Assembly: GCF_905171765.1 (NCBI RefSeq)
Contig: NC_053390.1
Span: 210,743,359-210,807,358 of the forward strand
Source of the DNA: Bufo bufo
Taxonomy: Eukaryota > Chordata > Amphibia > Anura > Bufonidae
Direction of reading: 5' to 3'
DNA length: 64,000 nucleotides
Shown here: in pieces, positions 53,755 to 64,000 of the stretch
How the letters are laid out: each line of letters begins with the position of its first letter
Position numbering within the stretch: the stretch's first letter is position 1
Notes under the pieces: generated by a model
What the model was told of the DNA's origin: nothing
Seen by the model: the letters and a program-made list of their open reading frames with translations, nothing else
The model's database searches: none
Translations under genes and position numbers: made by a program

Positions 53755-55768
53755 TCAACCTCCTTGTTCAGGTACATAGAAAATGAGTAAAATTAGACTC
53801 CAGCACTCACTTTTTTTCGAAGTATCAAGTTCTCCATTTATTCAAGTTACACACGGACAGTACAGGGCTCAAGATCTCTCTTGGTACATGCTGTTTTTGA
53901 CGAGTTTCGAAAAGTCTTATTCGTAAAAGTGGAGTGCACTTGGTGCTCTCAGGTTTAAATAAGAAGTCAAGTGTGTTTGATAGACGCTATAATTTCTCCC
54001 ACCTGTGACTATGCACTGGGTGGAGAGAGGGAATAGCACGGGGCAGTCATGGTTACTCCCCTTTGCACAACACTTATTTCAAATAGTGGCCACCTGGAGC
54101 GTCAAAATCATTCCAATCAAATATCTGACATACATAGAGTTACATAGTATTTCATTAAAACCAAAATTATCTCAGTATGCACAGATATCTCTTCCAGCAT
54201 ATTAAAATATCATAGCTTAGAAAAAATAAAAAACACTGAGAAAAGAGACAGATATAGGAAAAGGAAGAAAAGAAAAGAAAACTCTGCTAGGAAAATCACT
54301 GCATTGAGTAGGGATCCGTTCAGATTATATGTGCTTTATTTCTCGATTTATCTTTGAAGAAAAATTATTGAGAAACATATTCATAGTTGTGTACTTTGAC
54401 ATGATTTATGCACAATATGAGTGCAAACAGTAAAAAGAAAAGACAGCAAAAGGGAACATGAATACATTGAACCATTCACAGCCGTGAATAATCAATAAAA
54501 GTGCATGATCTCCCTTCTTAAATTGAGGCCTCTTGGATATCTTGTCTCCAGCTTAAAAATCCAATAGGCCTCTCTCAAATTGACTTGATGTTTTATGTCT
54601 CCTCCTCTAATGGATACTTTTACATGTTCTATAGCATATGTTTTGAGGTATTTTGGGCTACGGTTATGTCTGTCAATGAAGTGTCTGGCGGCGTTTGATA
54701 TATTGGTATAGGAAGGATTATTTATATAGTTGAGGTGTTCTAAAATACGGTTTTTAAATTTCCTTATGGTACATCCTATATACATTTTATTGCAGTATTC
54801 GCAGAGAATTACATAAACTACTGCCTTTGTATTGCAGTTAATGTAGGACTTTATGTTGTAAGTCTGTGTCTGATCTGCATTGGAGAAGGTTTTTGTATTT
54901 TGTACATAGTTGCAGGTTCGGCAGCGTTGGCTGCCACAGCGTGTAAAGCCCTTGTATTTCAGCCATGTGTCTATTTGTGGACAAGATTCACGTATAAACA
55001 TGGATGGGGACAGGGAATTCCCTATTGTTTGTGGTCTTTTGGAAACAATCCTACAACCTTCTTTAAGTACCGTATTAAGTATATTATCCTCGTGCAGAAC
55101 TGGAAGGTATTTTTTAACAATGTTGCGGATCAGATTGTATTGACGACTATATGTCAGTACTAGGGTAGGTTGTATAATTTTATTTTCATTTATGTTTTTT
55201 TCTTCTTTTGGCTCCTCTTTTGTACTTTTTAATTCCGCATAATTGTTATTTGTACCTCCAGTATGAACTGCTTGTTTTTGGATTCTTTCCTTTCTACATT
55301 TATCAATTTTACCTTTGGTTATTTTATTATGTTCGTTTATATTTTTGAAGAGCAATGATTCCCTACATTTATTTTTAGCTATTTGTAATCCTCTTGAGAC
55401 CATCCATTCTGGATATTTTCTTTCTAAGAGGCGTCTCCATATTATATGGCATTCACGTCTAAAGGCCTCCAGTGTATTACAATTTCTCCTGGCCCGTATA
55501 AATTCTCCCACTGGAATGGATTTGATAGTATGGTGACAGTGATGACTGTCAGCTCTTAGAATTGTATTCCCCGCAATTTCTTTGCGGTACGTTTCTGTCT
55601 GAATGACTTTATTGGGAATACCCGTAAGTTTTAAATCCAAAAAGTTCACCATGCTAGAATCCTCATTGTATGTGAATTTAAGGTTGTAGGTATTGTTTTG
55701 TATATATTGTATGAACTTATGTATGGCAGGTACATCGCCACTCCATATTATGAGCAGATCTCCCTTCC
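53755..55768 (-). mobile_element. Penelope-like element, 5'-truncated, minus strand
   Basis: It reads on the minus strand from inside the RT motif C to a 3' tail with AATAAATGGAGAACTTG and GTGAGTGCTGGAGTC, both usual in PLE tails. Truncation falls exactly in motif C: coding begins DLLIIWSG. A hammerhead-like relic may lie near 53890-53925 (complement), with CGAAACTCGTC but a lost CUGAUGA box. Confidence 0.75.
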
Positions 55769-55904
55769 CTGTTGTGCGCTGCTCCAACTCTGCATTCTCC
55801 AGCTCTGCTGAGTGAGGGAGCGACTGCCAAGCGCAGGGACAGGGAGAAGTGCACACAGCCCAGGCACTGTTATCAGCTGCTGGGGAGGACCTGGCTTTAA
55901 TCAT
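54492..55904 (-). CDS. PLE protein: end of RT, linker, GIY-YIG nuclease (470 codons)
   Basis: The frame is open without a stop for 470 codons. Codons 1 to about 47 are read from the flanking TTAA element and are not PLE. PLE sequence starts at DLLIIWSGD, then LKFTYNEDSSMVNFLDL (RT motif D/E region), ETYRKEIAGNTILRADS, and GEFIRARRNC. A charged linker follows, then the zinc-binding CGSQRCRTC (about residues 331-339). Last is a GIY-YIG domain, VVYVILCEYCNKMYIGCTIR with an ILEH helix (about 372-400), and LREAYWIFKLETRYPRGLN. Without the RT core it cannot retrotranspose, but the nuclease half is undamaged. Expression is unlikely from this context. Confidence 0.8.
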   Translation of the reverse strand: MIKARSSPAADNSAWAVCTSPCPCAWQSLPHSAELENAELEQRTTGKGDLLIIWSGDVPAIHKFIQYIQNNTYNLKFTYNEDSSMVNFLDLKLTGIPNKVIQTETYRKEIAGNTILRADSHHCHHTIKSIPVGEFIRARRNCNTLEAFRRECHIIWRRLLERKYPEWMVSRGLQIAKNKCRESLLFKNINEHNKITKGKIDKCRKERIQKQAVHTGGTNNNYAELKSTKEEPKEEKNINENKIIQPTLVLTYSRQYNLIRNIVKKYLPVLHEDNILNTVLKEGCRIVSKRPQTIGNSLSPSMFIRESCPQIDTWLKYKGFTRCGSQRCRTCNYVQNTKTFSNADQTQTYNIKSYINCNTKAVVYVILCEYCNKMYIGCTIRKFKNRILEHLNYINNPSYTNISNAARHFIDRHNRSPKYLKTYAIEHVKVSIRGGDIKHQVNLREAYWIFKLETRYPRGLNLRREIMHFY

Positions 55905-56142
55905 TTACTTACAGTCCCTGGCTGTCAGTAATGTGACCCTGCACGCTGCATGCTCCGTCTAGACGGACCATGCCTAGCAACCCTATTTTAAGCACAGGTA
56001 AAGTAGGCCGTACAGGGGACAAAACTGTGGAATTAAGGGGTAATTGAATACAGTGAAAGTGAAATAGGGCCACCAAGGTGATATTAATCACCACAATCCA
56101 ATACTCCAAAAAAAATATATATATACGTCAGTTATCCTTTAA

Positions 56143-56293
56143 TGAAGTGAAGTACATTTATTTAGTGGTAGCCGTCTTATATGTTAGTATGTCAGTGTAT
56201 TTTCATGCAGCACTTGGTATTTTTCCAGGTACCCTGAGAGCAAATATAGGTATTTATGTATACCCTAAGCACAAGCCGAGGGCAGCTTGGTTC
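56143..56293. other. unassigned
   Basis: A short spacer with no recognised feature. Confidence 0.3.
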
Positions 56294-57032
56294 TTAAGTG
56301 CCCCAGAGGTGCATTACCACCTTTTACACCTTCCCACTATCTTCTATGGTTGATTTTATGTCATCATGTGTATTTATTGCCAGGGCCTGCAAAATGTGTT
56401 TTCCCATTTCCCTGTAACGTTACGTTCAAATGTAATGTGCCTGGTTCACCAGCAGATGGCGGCATCAATGGCAGAGCTATTTTGCCTGGAATGGAGCCTT
56501 CTTTCCATTCTAGTCCTCTCTAGAGAGGGAGGAGTTTAGTTAGTGAAGGTCAGTCTAGCCTACCCCTTCTTGGGGAGAGGTCGAGTCTAGCTTACCCCCT
56601 GTAAGGGGAAGGCTGTGTGCCAGCCAGCAGAGCACCCCTATTCTCTGCTAGACATGGATGCCAAAGCTGCAAATCTCACAACCAGGAGTAAAGTTCCCTG
56701 GATAAAGACAAAGACAGACCACAGAAACTAAAGTACAGCAGAAAGCAAAAGATTCCTATTTAAACCTGTTAGCACAGCAGAGCTAAAGAGTTTCAGATGT
56801 AGCAGTGCCGAGTGTGTGTGCCTGCCAGAATGTATGCCAAAGCCTGCTGGTGACCAAGATAAAGTTGGAAGATTGTTCTCCGGTGCAAGTTTATTCAAGT
56901 AAAGATGTTTTTCAACTTTAATACAAGTCTGGACTCAATTCATTCCTTTATCCCCTTCATCAACCATCCTTTGCACTGCTTCGGACGACTGCGCCTGGGG
57001 TTCCAGGATATCCAGGTAGGAGCACCGTGACA
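56294..57032 (+). repeat. LTR-like repeat A, uninterrupted copy
   Basis: It aligns over its length with 30292-30521 plus 38679-39152 and lacks the 8.16-kb insertion; the empty site reads CCTCTCTAGAGAGGGAGG at about 56515. It has an extra CTGGACTCAATTCATTCCTT segment compared with the split copy. Left edge differs (TTAAGTGCCCC), right similarity goes on to CACACCTAA. No internal retroelement follows, so it may be a solo LTR. Confidence 0.6.
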
Positions 57033-57698
57033 CATGCACATCCACACCTAAAGGAACATTATAGGCTACCTTTACACCACTCTGGCATTCCTACACATGT
57101 GTACCACCATCTCCATCTACTTAAGGGGACTCTGTCCCTCGTTGCTGAAATGCAACTGGCGTCATGAGGAAACTCTTATAACACCAAAAAAAGGACCCCA
57201 GTACCGTCGTCGGTAGCGCTGCACTTTCCACTGCGATTGGACAGCTCACAGCCAGGGAGAAGGGGACTGCCTCTGAAAAACGCGGCCGTCTCCTCCTCCC
57301 TGTACCGATGGTATTGATTAGCATACAGGGCTCCAAAACAGAACAGGGGTCATAGCGGAGGAACGTAGCAGCGTATCAGTATCGGTCTTATCGGTCTTCT
57401 GTAACCCTTTCAAGGCCCTGGGATTTTTTGTTTCTGCATTTTCATATTTTTTTTTCTCCCTGCCCAGAGCCATAGCTTTTTTATTTTTTCATTCACATGA
57501 AGGCTTGTTTGTTGCGGGACAAGTTACAAGTTCTAATGTCACCATTTAATATTGCATATCATGTAGTGGGAAGCTGGAAAAAGATTCCAAATTGGGTGAA
57601 ATTGGGAAAAAAATGCAACTCTGCCGTAGTTTTATGGATTATGTTTTTATGATGTTCCCTATGAGGTAAAACTGACCTCTTTCCTTCATTCTCTAGAT
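57033..57698. repeat. decayed repeats, no gene
   Basis: 57171-57420 is an inverted relative of 30.05-30.29 kb (TTGATTAGCATACAGGGC, CAGCCAGGGAGAAGG). 57420-57680 is T-rich and resembles 140-300. Nothing coding is seen. Confidence 0.4.
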
Positions 57699-59819
57699 CA
57701 GCGGTCCCCAACCGCCGGGCCGCGGCCCAGGACCGGGCCGTGGAGGATTGCTAGCCGGGCCGCGGCGATCAGGGCAGTCTTTAACTCTGTACTAATGAAG
57801 CGCTTCCATTATGGAAGCGCTTCATTAGTACAGAAGGACCAGGGAGCGGTGAAGGATCTGTACTCACCGCTTCCTGGTCTTTGGCTCGGCTATCGGCTGT
57901 GCATGTCTGCGCACAGCGTGAGGTCGCTCTGTGACCTCACGCTGTGCGCCGCTATACACAGCCAGCCGACAGCAGAATGAAGAGGATCGCGATGGTGACC
58001 AGGCGCAGGAGAGGTAAGTGTTTTTTTATTTTTTTTTATTTGATTTGCACTGATGGCTGACCTGGGGGGCTTATGGGCTGGCTGACATGGGGGGCTTATG
58101 GGCTGGCTGACATGGGGGGCTTATGAGCTGGCTGACATGGGGGGCTTATGGGCTGGCTGACATGGGGGGCTTATGGGCTGGCCGACATGGGGGGCTTATG
58201 GGCTGGCTGACATGGGGGGCTTATGGGCTGGCTGACATGGGGGGCTTATGGGCTGGCTGACATGGGGGGCTTATGGGCTGGCTGATATGGGGGGCTTATG
58301 GGCTGGCTGACATGGGGAGCTTATGGGGGGGGCTTATGGCTGACATGTGGGGCTAATGGGGGGCTTATGGCTGACATGAGGGGCTAATGGGGGGCTTATG
58401 GCTGACATGGGGGGCTTATGGGCTGGCTGACATGGGGGGCTTATGGGCTGGCTGACATGGGGGGCTTATGAGCTGGCTGACATGGGGGGCTTATGGGCTG
58501 GCTGACATGGGGGCTTATGGGCTGACTGACATGGGGAGCTTATGGGCTGGCTGACATGGGGGGCTTATGGGCTGGCTGACATGAGGAGCTAATGGGGGGC
58601 TTATGGCTGACATGAAGGGCTAATGGGGGCTTATGGCTGACATGAAGGGCTAATGGGGGGCTTATGGCTGACATGAAGGGCTAATGGGGGGCTTATGGCT
58701 GACATGAAGGGCTAATGGGGGCTTATGGCTGACATGAGGGGCTAATGGGGGGCTTATGGCTGACATGAAGGGCTAATGGGGGTTTATGGCTGACATGAGT
58801 GGCTAATGGGGGGGCTTATGGCTGACATGAAGGGCTAATGGGGGGGCTTATGGCTGACATGAAGGGCTAATGGGGGCTTATGGCTGACATGAGGGGCTAA
58901 TGGGGGCTTATGGCTGACATGAGGAGCTAATAGGGGCTTATGGCTGACATGAGGGGCTAATGGGGGCTTATGGCTGACATGAGGGGCTAATGGGGGCTTA
59001 TGGCTGACATGAGGAGCTAATAGGGGCTTATGGCTGACATGAGGGGCTAATGGCTGACATGAGGGGCTAATGGGGGCTTATGGCTGACATGAGGAGCTAA
59101 TAGGGGCTTATGGCTGACATGGGCTAATGGGGGCTTATGGCTGACATGAGGGGCTAATGGCTGACATGAAGGGCTAATGGGGGGCTTATGGCTGACATGA
59201 AGGGCTAATGGGGGCTTATGGCTGACATGAGGGGCTAATGGGGGGCTTATGGCTGACATGGGGGGCTTATGGCTGACATGAGGGGCTAATGGGGGGCTTA
59301 TGGCTGACATGAGGGGCTAATGGGGGGCTTATGGCTGACATTGGGGGGGGGGGTTATGGCTGACATTGGGGGGGTGTATGGCTGACATTGGGGGCTGATA
59401 GATGGCTAAAGGTTTGGTGGTTGATCTGAGCCATTGGGGGTCTAATCTGAGGTCTGATTAACATTGGGGGTCTGATTGCTGGTCTGACCTGAGGTGTAAT
59501 GAAAAATATTTTTTTCTTATTGTTCTCCTCTAAAACCTAGGTGCATCTTATAGGGCGAAAAATACGGTACAGTGCAGCAGAGACCAGTGCAGCAGAGACC
59601 AGTGCAGCAGAGACCATAGTCAGTTTATATAGTGTTATATATTTTAATATGCACATTTGTGTTTTGTTATGCGCGTGAATCAGTCGGTCCCCCCCCCCCC
59701 CCTAAGCCCCGCCCCAGAACTCCGCCCCCTCCCCCCCCCCCCCCCCTTCCCAACCGGTCCCTGGGAAAATTGTCTTGCATGAAACCGGTCCTTGGTGCAA
59801 AAAAGGTTGGGGACCACTG
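57699..59819. mobile_element. hAT-type element with internal minisatellite
   Basis: CAGCGGTCCCCAACC and GGTTGGGGACCACTG are inverted ends, and the flanks show the exact 8-bp duplication CTCTAGAT (57691-57698, 59820-59827). The left interior has a hairpin (GAAGCGCTTCCATTATGG, 57797-57828) and a second one (GCGCACAGCGTGAGGTC/GACCTCACGCTGTGCGC). A large minisatellite replaces any transposase. GACCAGTGCAGCAGA repeats three times at 59570-59615. Confidence 0.85.
58040..59400. repeat. G-rich minisatellite with 25-bp and 30-bp units
   Basis: The first third uses a 25-bp unit (GGGCTGGCTGACATGGGGGG plus CTTAT). The rest uses a ~30-bp unit (GGCTTATGGCTGACATGAGG plus GGCTAATGGG), with unit-length jitter in G runs. 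Runs of five to nine G on one strand make G-quadruplexes possible. Long frames here are array artefacts. Confidence 0.9.
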
Positions 59820-59922
59820 CTCTAGATGATTACTTTTACAGGGACACCATTATTTATTTATTTTTACTTATTAGCCCCCTTAGGGGACATGAACATTGTC
59901 TCGTATACCGGAATGAGCCTAA

Positions 59923-60393
59923 GGCCTCCTGCACACGGCCGTTTTTTTTCCCGTTTACTGGCCGTTTTTTGCGTTCCGTATACGGTCCGTATATGGAACC
60001 ATTCATTTCAATGGTTCCGCAAAAAAAAACGGAATGCACTCCGTATGCATTCCGTTTCCGTATTTCCGTTTTTTCGTTCCGTTTTAACATAGAACATGTC
60101 CTATTATTGCCCGCAAATCACGTTCCGTGACTCCATTCAAGTCAATGGGTCCGCAAAAAAAAACGGAACACATACGGAAATGCATCCGTATGTCTTCCGT
60201 TTCCGTTCCGTTTTTTGCTGAACCATCTATTGAAAATGTTATGCCCAGCCCAATTTTATATAAGTAATTACTGTATACTGTATATGCCATACGGAAAAAC
60301 GGAACAGAAACGGAAACAAAAAACGGAACAACGGATCCATGAAAAACGGACCGCAAAACACTGAAAAAGCCATACGGTCGTGTGCAATAGGCC
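59923..60393. mobile_element. Harbinger-like MITE
   Basis: GGCCTCCTGCACACGGCCGT and ACGGTCGTGTGCAATAGGCC are flanked by TAA (59920-59922, 60394-60396). The interior has TTTCCGTATTTCCGTTTTTT-type blocks and their complements. Confidence 0.75.
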
Positions 60394-60396
60394 TAA

Positions 60397-60732
60397 GGCC
60401 ACTTTCACACGACTGTATGGAAATCCATGAGTATTCTGCCTCCGGAATGCTCATGGATTCCAGATGATATATCATCCAGACTGTCATCAGTATTTCATCC
60501 AGTTTTACATGCCTATTCCTTCCTTCCTGCATTTTTGATGCACTCACATAGACTCTAATGGGTGTATTCGGAAGCAAATACGCACAAAACTAGGACATGC
60601 TGCCGATTTCAAATACTGATGGAAATTATACGCTCGTATAAATAGCCCTATTTATTAACATTAGGAGTGGATACAGTACATTAAAACCGGGTCATATATA
60701 TGGCTTGCAAATACGCTGGTGTGAAAGCGGCC
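60397..60732. mobile_element. MITE abutting the previous copy
   Basis: GGCCACTTTCACACGAC begins right after the TAA that ends the previous MITE; the right end GGTGTGAAAGCGGCC precedes TAT. Interior arms are ATCCATGAGTATTCTGCC and AGCATTCCGGAGG-like. The two copies share one TAA. Confidence 0.6.
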
Positions 60733-60903
60733 TATGGGACATCCAGTATGTTCCTATGGGTTCCTGCCTCATAGTTAAATATTTATCAAATATTTGATCA
60801 ATTCGGCACAAATTATGACAACAAGACTCAAACAAAAATGACTTTAAAACTCCCCCTTTGTGTGAAATTCGTAGAAAAGCCTTAATATTTAAATGCAGAT
60901 TTA

Positions 60904-61112
60904 GGGCTCATTCAGACGACCATATGAATGGGTCCGCATCCATTTCGCAATTTTGTGGAACTGGTGCGGCCCCTTTCATATCAATGGGGCCACATTGTCC
61001 GCATCCGTAGTTCCGTTTCGCGGCCCCCGCAAAAAGATGTCCTATTCTTGTCCGCAATAGCGGATATCGTATTTGTGGACCGCAAAACACTTATGACCGC
61101 CTGAATGAGCCC
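60904..61112. mobile_element. Harbinger-like MITE (209 bp)
   Basis: GGGCTCATTCAGACGACC after TTA (60901-60903) and GACCGCCTGAATGAGCCC before TAA (61113-61115). Confidence 0.7.
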
Positions 61113-61115
61113 TAA

Positions 61116-61740
61116 ATGTCACACATTTTGCTGTGGATTTCTCCCTATGCTTTGCCAAAGTTTGAAATCTGTTGGGAAAATCCGCATACCGAATTGACAT
61201 GCTGCAGATAAAATCCGCTCCAGATATCAATTTACTTTGCTGATACTATAATATGCTGTGGCTTTTCCACCTAGAAATCCAAGTGGAAAATCTACAGAAT
61301 GCCTGCTATGTATGAACATAGCCTTATATACTGTAGGTCTTATTTCCTAGCAAGGCTACCTGCACACTTAGCGGATTCCGAGTGGTTTTTCTGCCTGGAT
61401 TTTCATTCAGAAAACCTGCAGCATAATACCATACCAGAAAAGTGTATAAGATTAGACAAATCTCATGTACACTTTGCTTTTTTTCTTAGGTGTGGAAATT
61501 TACCTGCTGTTCGGATTTTGAAATCTGTAGCATGTTAATTTTTTATAGCGTTTTTCTTGTGCAGATTTCACCCTTTTCAATGGAAGGTTGAGATCTTCAG
61601 AAAATCCACATCAAATCTGAATGCAAAACCACATAAAAATCATACAAAAAAACACACCAAAGACATGACAGATAGTGTGGATTTATGTGCATTTTTTGTG
61701 CAGTTTTGATGCGAACTTAATGTGGATTTTCTGCACATAA
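61116..61740. repeat. decayed repeat block
   Basis: It contains loosely related words (AAGGCTACCTGCACAC, GTGGATTTTCTGC, GGAAAATCCGCAT) of the dispersed MITE families, without usable ends or a gene. Confidence 0.35.
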
Positions 61741-62233
61741 GGGCTCATGCACATGAACGTATTTTCTTTCCGTGTCTGTTCCTTTTTTCTGCGGACTGTA
61801 TGCGGAACCATTTATTTCAATGGGTTCGCAAAAAAAAAGGAAGTAGAACATGTCCTATTATTGTCAGCATTACGGACAAGAATAGGACTGTTCTATTAGG
61901 GGCCAGCTGTTCTGTTCCGCAAAATACGGAATGCACATGGACGTCATCCGTATCCACAAAAAACGCATCCGCAAAAAATACGGGCATTCCGTATTTTGCA
62001 GAACGGAACAGCTGACCTCTAATAGAACAGTACTATCCTTGTCCATAATGCGGACAATAACATGTTCTATTTTTTTGCGGAACGGAAATACGGACATATG
62101 GAAACGGAATGCACAGAGAGTAACTTCCGTTTTTGTGTTTTTTTTTGCGGACCCATTGAAAGGAATGGTTCCGCATACGTCCACAAAAAACGGAACAGCA
62201 ATAGTTAGAAAAATACTTTGTGTGCATCAGCCC
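61741..62233. mobile_element. Harbinger-like MITE with internal duplication
   Basis: GGGCTCATGCACATGAACGT and TTGTGTGCATCAGCCC are flanked by TAA (61738-61740, 62234-62236). The block ATTCCGTATTTTGCGGAACG / GACGTCATCCG appears in both orientations, as if one copy had landed in another. Confidence 0.7.
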
Positions 62234-62254
62234 TAAGGCGGATATTATGGATTC

Positions 62255-62675
62255 TATCCATTCATGTGAACATATGGTTTAATCAACATTGCCAGAAAAT
62301 GTAATAAACACAGTCCAAAGACCATAGATGTGATTTGTCTAAATGAAAGTGTATAAAGCAAACAGAGGTAAAGAGAAAATAGGTAGAACGTATAAGAAGA
62401 AGGAGAAAGGGAAAGAAAACAAAAAAACTAAATAATCTATAGATCATAAAAATCGCTGAAGAATAGGAAAAGCTTCTGCAGTTACCCTGGGTCGCTTCTG
62501 CCCAGCCACTGAGAAAAGTTGGGGATAGTTCTGAAGTTATCTCATAGAGCCCATGTACGGTGAACCGCCTCCGAGGTGTCTCTGCCCTCCGCCACCACGA
62601 TCTCCATACACTCCAACAAGTCAACCTCCGCGACCCACTCCTGAATTGATGACCAATCAGCACTTAATTCTGTGG
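62255..62675 (-). mobile_element. L1/Tx1-type LINE 3' end, minus strand
   Basis: On the minus strand it encodes TTELSADWSSIQEWVAEVD and CMEIVVAEGRDTSEAVHRTW (62547-62668), which match the extreme C-terminus of L1/Tx1 ORF2, then a stop and an A-rich 3' UTR. Severely 5'-truncated. Confidence 0.6.
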
Positions 62676-63515
62676 TTAAAGGGATTCTGTCACCTCTAGT
62701 GTTGAGCGAACAGTTCGAGCATAGTTCGGGTCCGTACCGAATTTTGGGGTGTTCGTGACACGGACCCGAACCCGAAATTTTTCGTAAAAGTTCGGGTTCG
62801 GGTTCGTCGTTCGGCATGTATTTTGGCGCATTTTGAAAGGCTGCAAAGCAGCCAATCAACATGCATCATACTACTTGCCCTAAGATGCCATCGCAGCCAT
62901 GCCTACTATTGGCAAGGCTGTGATTGGCCAAGTGCAGCATGTGACTCAGCCTCTTTATAAGCTTGTGCGCACGTCGGGACGTGCTCACTCCCGATGTGAA
63001 TAGAACAGGGATAGACGCAGCTGATGCTAGGGCGAGAATAGGCAGGGATAATTGAATAACTGGAAGCAAATTTCTCTCCTCCACCTGTGATTCATCTGAA
63101 CAACTGCAGCTGAGCTGCTTTTTTGATAGGGATTGGCTATTTTTAGAGTGGCCAGAGTGATTTTTCCATCCACATGTACCTGGGCTGACCGCCGGCCGCC
63201 ATTTTGCGACTTGTAGTGCTGCAGCAGAAGCTGCCACAGTGTGCATTCCAAAGCTCCAAACAAGTCAGACATCTACACCTGGGATTCAGACCAATAGCGA
63301 TTTAGCAGCACAGTCCAAGGCTATTTTTTTTAAAGGTTGTGCAGACCATTTTGTGGCACATGTTACTGGGCTGATAGGCGGCGGCCATCTTGGGACTAGT
63401 GCTGCAGCACAATCTCTCCCAACGTCCTTTAATCACTTGTAATAGTGGTCTGTGCCATAGAAATCCTACATCAGGGACTTGGGTGTGCTTGTGTCACCCC
63501 TACTAATACCAGTCC
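62676..63515. repeat. composite repeat upstream of the tandem array
   Basis: Twenty bases of a TTAA MITE left end (GGGATTCTGTCACCTC) are followed at 62700 by a TGTTGAGCGAACAG start and TTCGGG-rich inverted words (GTTCGGGTCCG against CGGACCCGAAC). Further right two diverged copies of GGGCTGA..G.CGGC(G/C)GCCAT..TG..ACT.GT (63183-63220, 63368-63405) occur. No coding signature. Confidence 0.4.
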
Positions 63516-64000
63516 ACCTGTAATCCATACAGTGAAAAGCCATAAAGTATTCCAGTGAGGGAATTTTTTTTTTATTTAAAAAAGGCCAAGTTAGTTTATC
63601 TGGCGTTCAATATACTAGATACAGTTAGGCCTGCGTTTCATACATCTGGAATTAGCAAACTAATGTGCTGGGGTTGGGAAAACATATATGTACCCATACT
63701 AGAATCTGTCAAAGAAAGCGGTACTCACATATAACAGTCATTCCATCTGTAATCCATACAGTCAAAAGACTGAAAGTATTCCAGTGAGGGAATTTTTTTT
63801 ATTTAAAAAAGGCCAAGTTAGTTTATCTGGCGTTCAATATACTAGATACAGTTAGGCCTGCGTTTCATACATCTGGAATTAGCAAACTAATGTGCTGGGG
63901 TTGGGAAAACATATATGTACCCATACTAGAATCTGTCAAAGAAAGCGGTACTCACATATAACAGTCATTCCATCTGTAATCCATACAGTCAAAAGACTGA
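63516..64000. repeat. ~228-bp tandem repeat running off the right edge
   Basis: CTGTAATCCATACAGT begins units at about 63518, 63747 and 63974. The first two units are nearly identical (TCTGGCGTTCAATATACTAG, GTGCTGGGGTTGGGAAAAC). At least two full units plus the start of a third are present; the true length is unknown. Confidence 0.85.

Larger units (their letters stand above)
53287..56138. mobile_element. TTAA-type element split by a PLE
   Basis: AGGATAACTGTC and CAGTTATCCT are inverted ends flanked by TTAA (53283-53286, 56139-56142). Its own sequence is about 53287-53750 and 55770-56138. The left half contains AAGATGGCCGCCACTGCC and ACCCACAATGCATTG. The middle is a minus-strand PLE. Confidence 0.65.

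Noticed and set aside
53890..53925. Working hammerhead ribozyme in the minus-strand PLE tail
   Set aside because: CGAAACTCGTC is present on the minus strand, but the CUGAUGA box is lost (reads GAATAAG). At most it is a relic.
59047..59310. Proline/histidine repeat protein on the minus strand
   Set aside because: Translation of the 30-bp minisatellite; the period keeps one frame open.

Overview
This window is animal nuclear DNA, almost certainly from a frog or toad (probably a neobatrachian; this is inference). No complete host gene is visible. Nearly every kilobase can be assigned to transposable elements in several layers of nesting: GGCCTCATGCACAC-type miniature elements with TTA/TAA target duplications (PIF/Harbinger-like), TTAA-duplicating elements (Kolobok/piggyBac-like), hAT elements with 8-bp duplications, a Tc1/mariner transposase relic, L1/Tx1-type LINE 3' ends, Penelope-like elements (PLEs) and LTR-type retroelements. 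Open frames on both strands are short, overlapping and mostly repeat-derived.

Layout. 0.9-2.4 kb: LINE 3' end. 3.4-4.1 kb: a TTAA MITE and a short PLE tail with a decayed hammerhead-like motif. 4.5-7.3 kb: a hAT element containing a TTAA element, which contains a Harbinger-like MITE. 7.8-8.65 kb: minus-strand PLE relic. 8.8-16.1 kb: a mariner copy interrupted by three TTAA-type insertions, two of them in tandem at one former TTAA site. 16.1-29.9 kb: long-inverted-repeat elements, Harbinger-like MITEs, a hAT with a 31-bp minisatellite, and an LTR-like insertion. 30.3-39.2 kb: an LTR-like repeat split by an 8.16-kb multi-palindromic element; an unsplit relative at 56.3-57.0 kb shows the pre-insertion site. 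39.2-49.55 kb: an LTR-type retroelement body with several frames. One of these is clearly derived from the coiled-coil tail of non-muscle myosin II. The body is interrupted by a young 5.7-kb PLE (13-bp target duplication, two pseudo-LTRs, RT, GIY-YIG nuclease, hammerhead ribozyme) and by a TTAA MITE. 49.5-53.1 kb: MITE fragments, a 49-bp minisatellite and foldback elements. 53.3-56.1 kb: a TTAA element carrying a minus-strand PLE with a 470-codon frame. 57.7-59.8 kb: a hAT with a minisatellite. 59.9-62.7 kb: back-to-back MITEs and a minus-strand LINE tail. 63.5 kb to the right edge: a tandem array with a ~228-bp period.

The most notable items are the intron-less myosin II tail segment inside the LTR-type element, the hammerhead ribozyme in one pseudo-LTR of the PLE and its replacement by an inverted copy in the other, and the giant multi-palindrome with its empty-site paralogue. 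The only hint of host-gene sequence is a weak candidate first exon/promoter near 26.9 kb.
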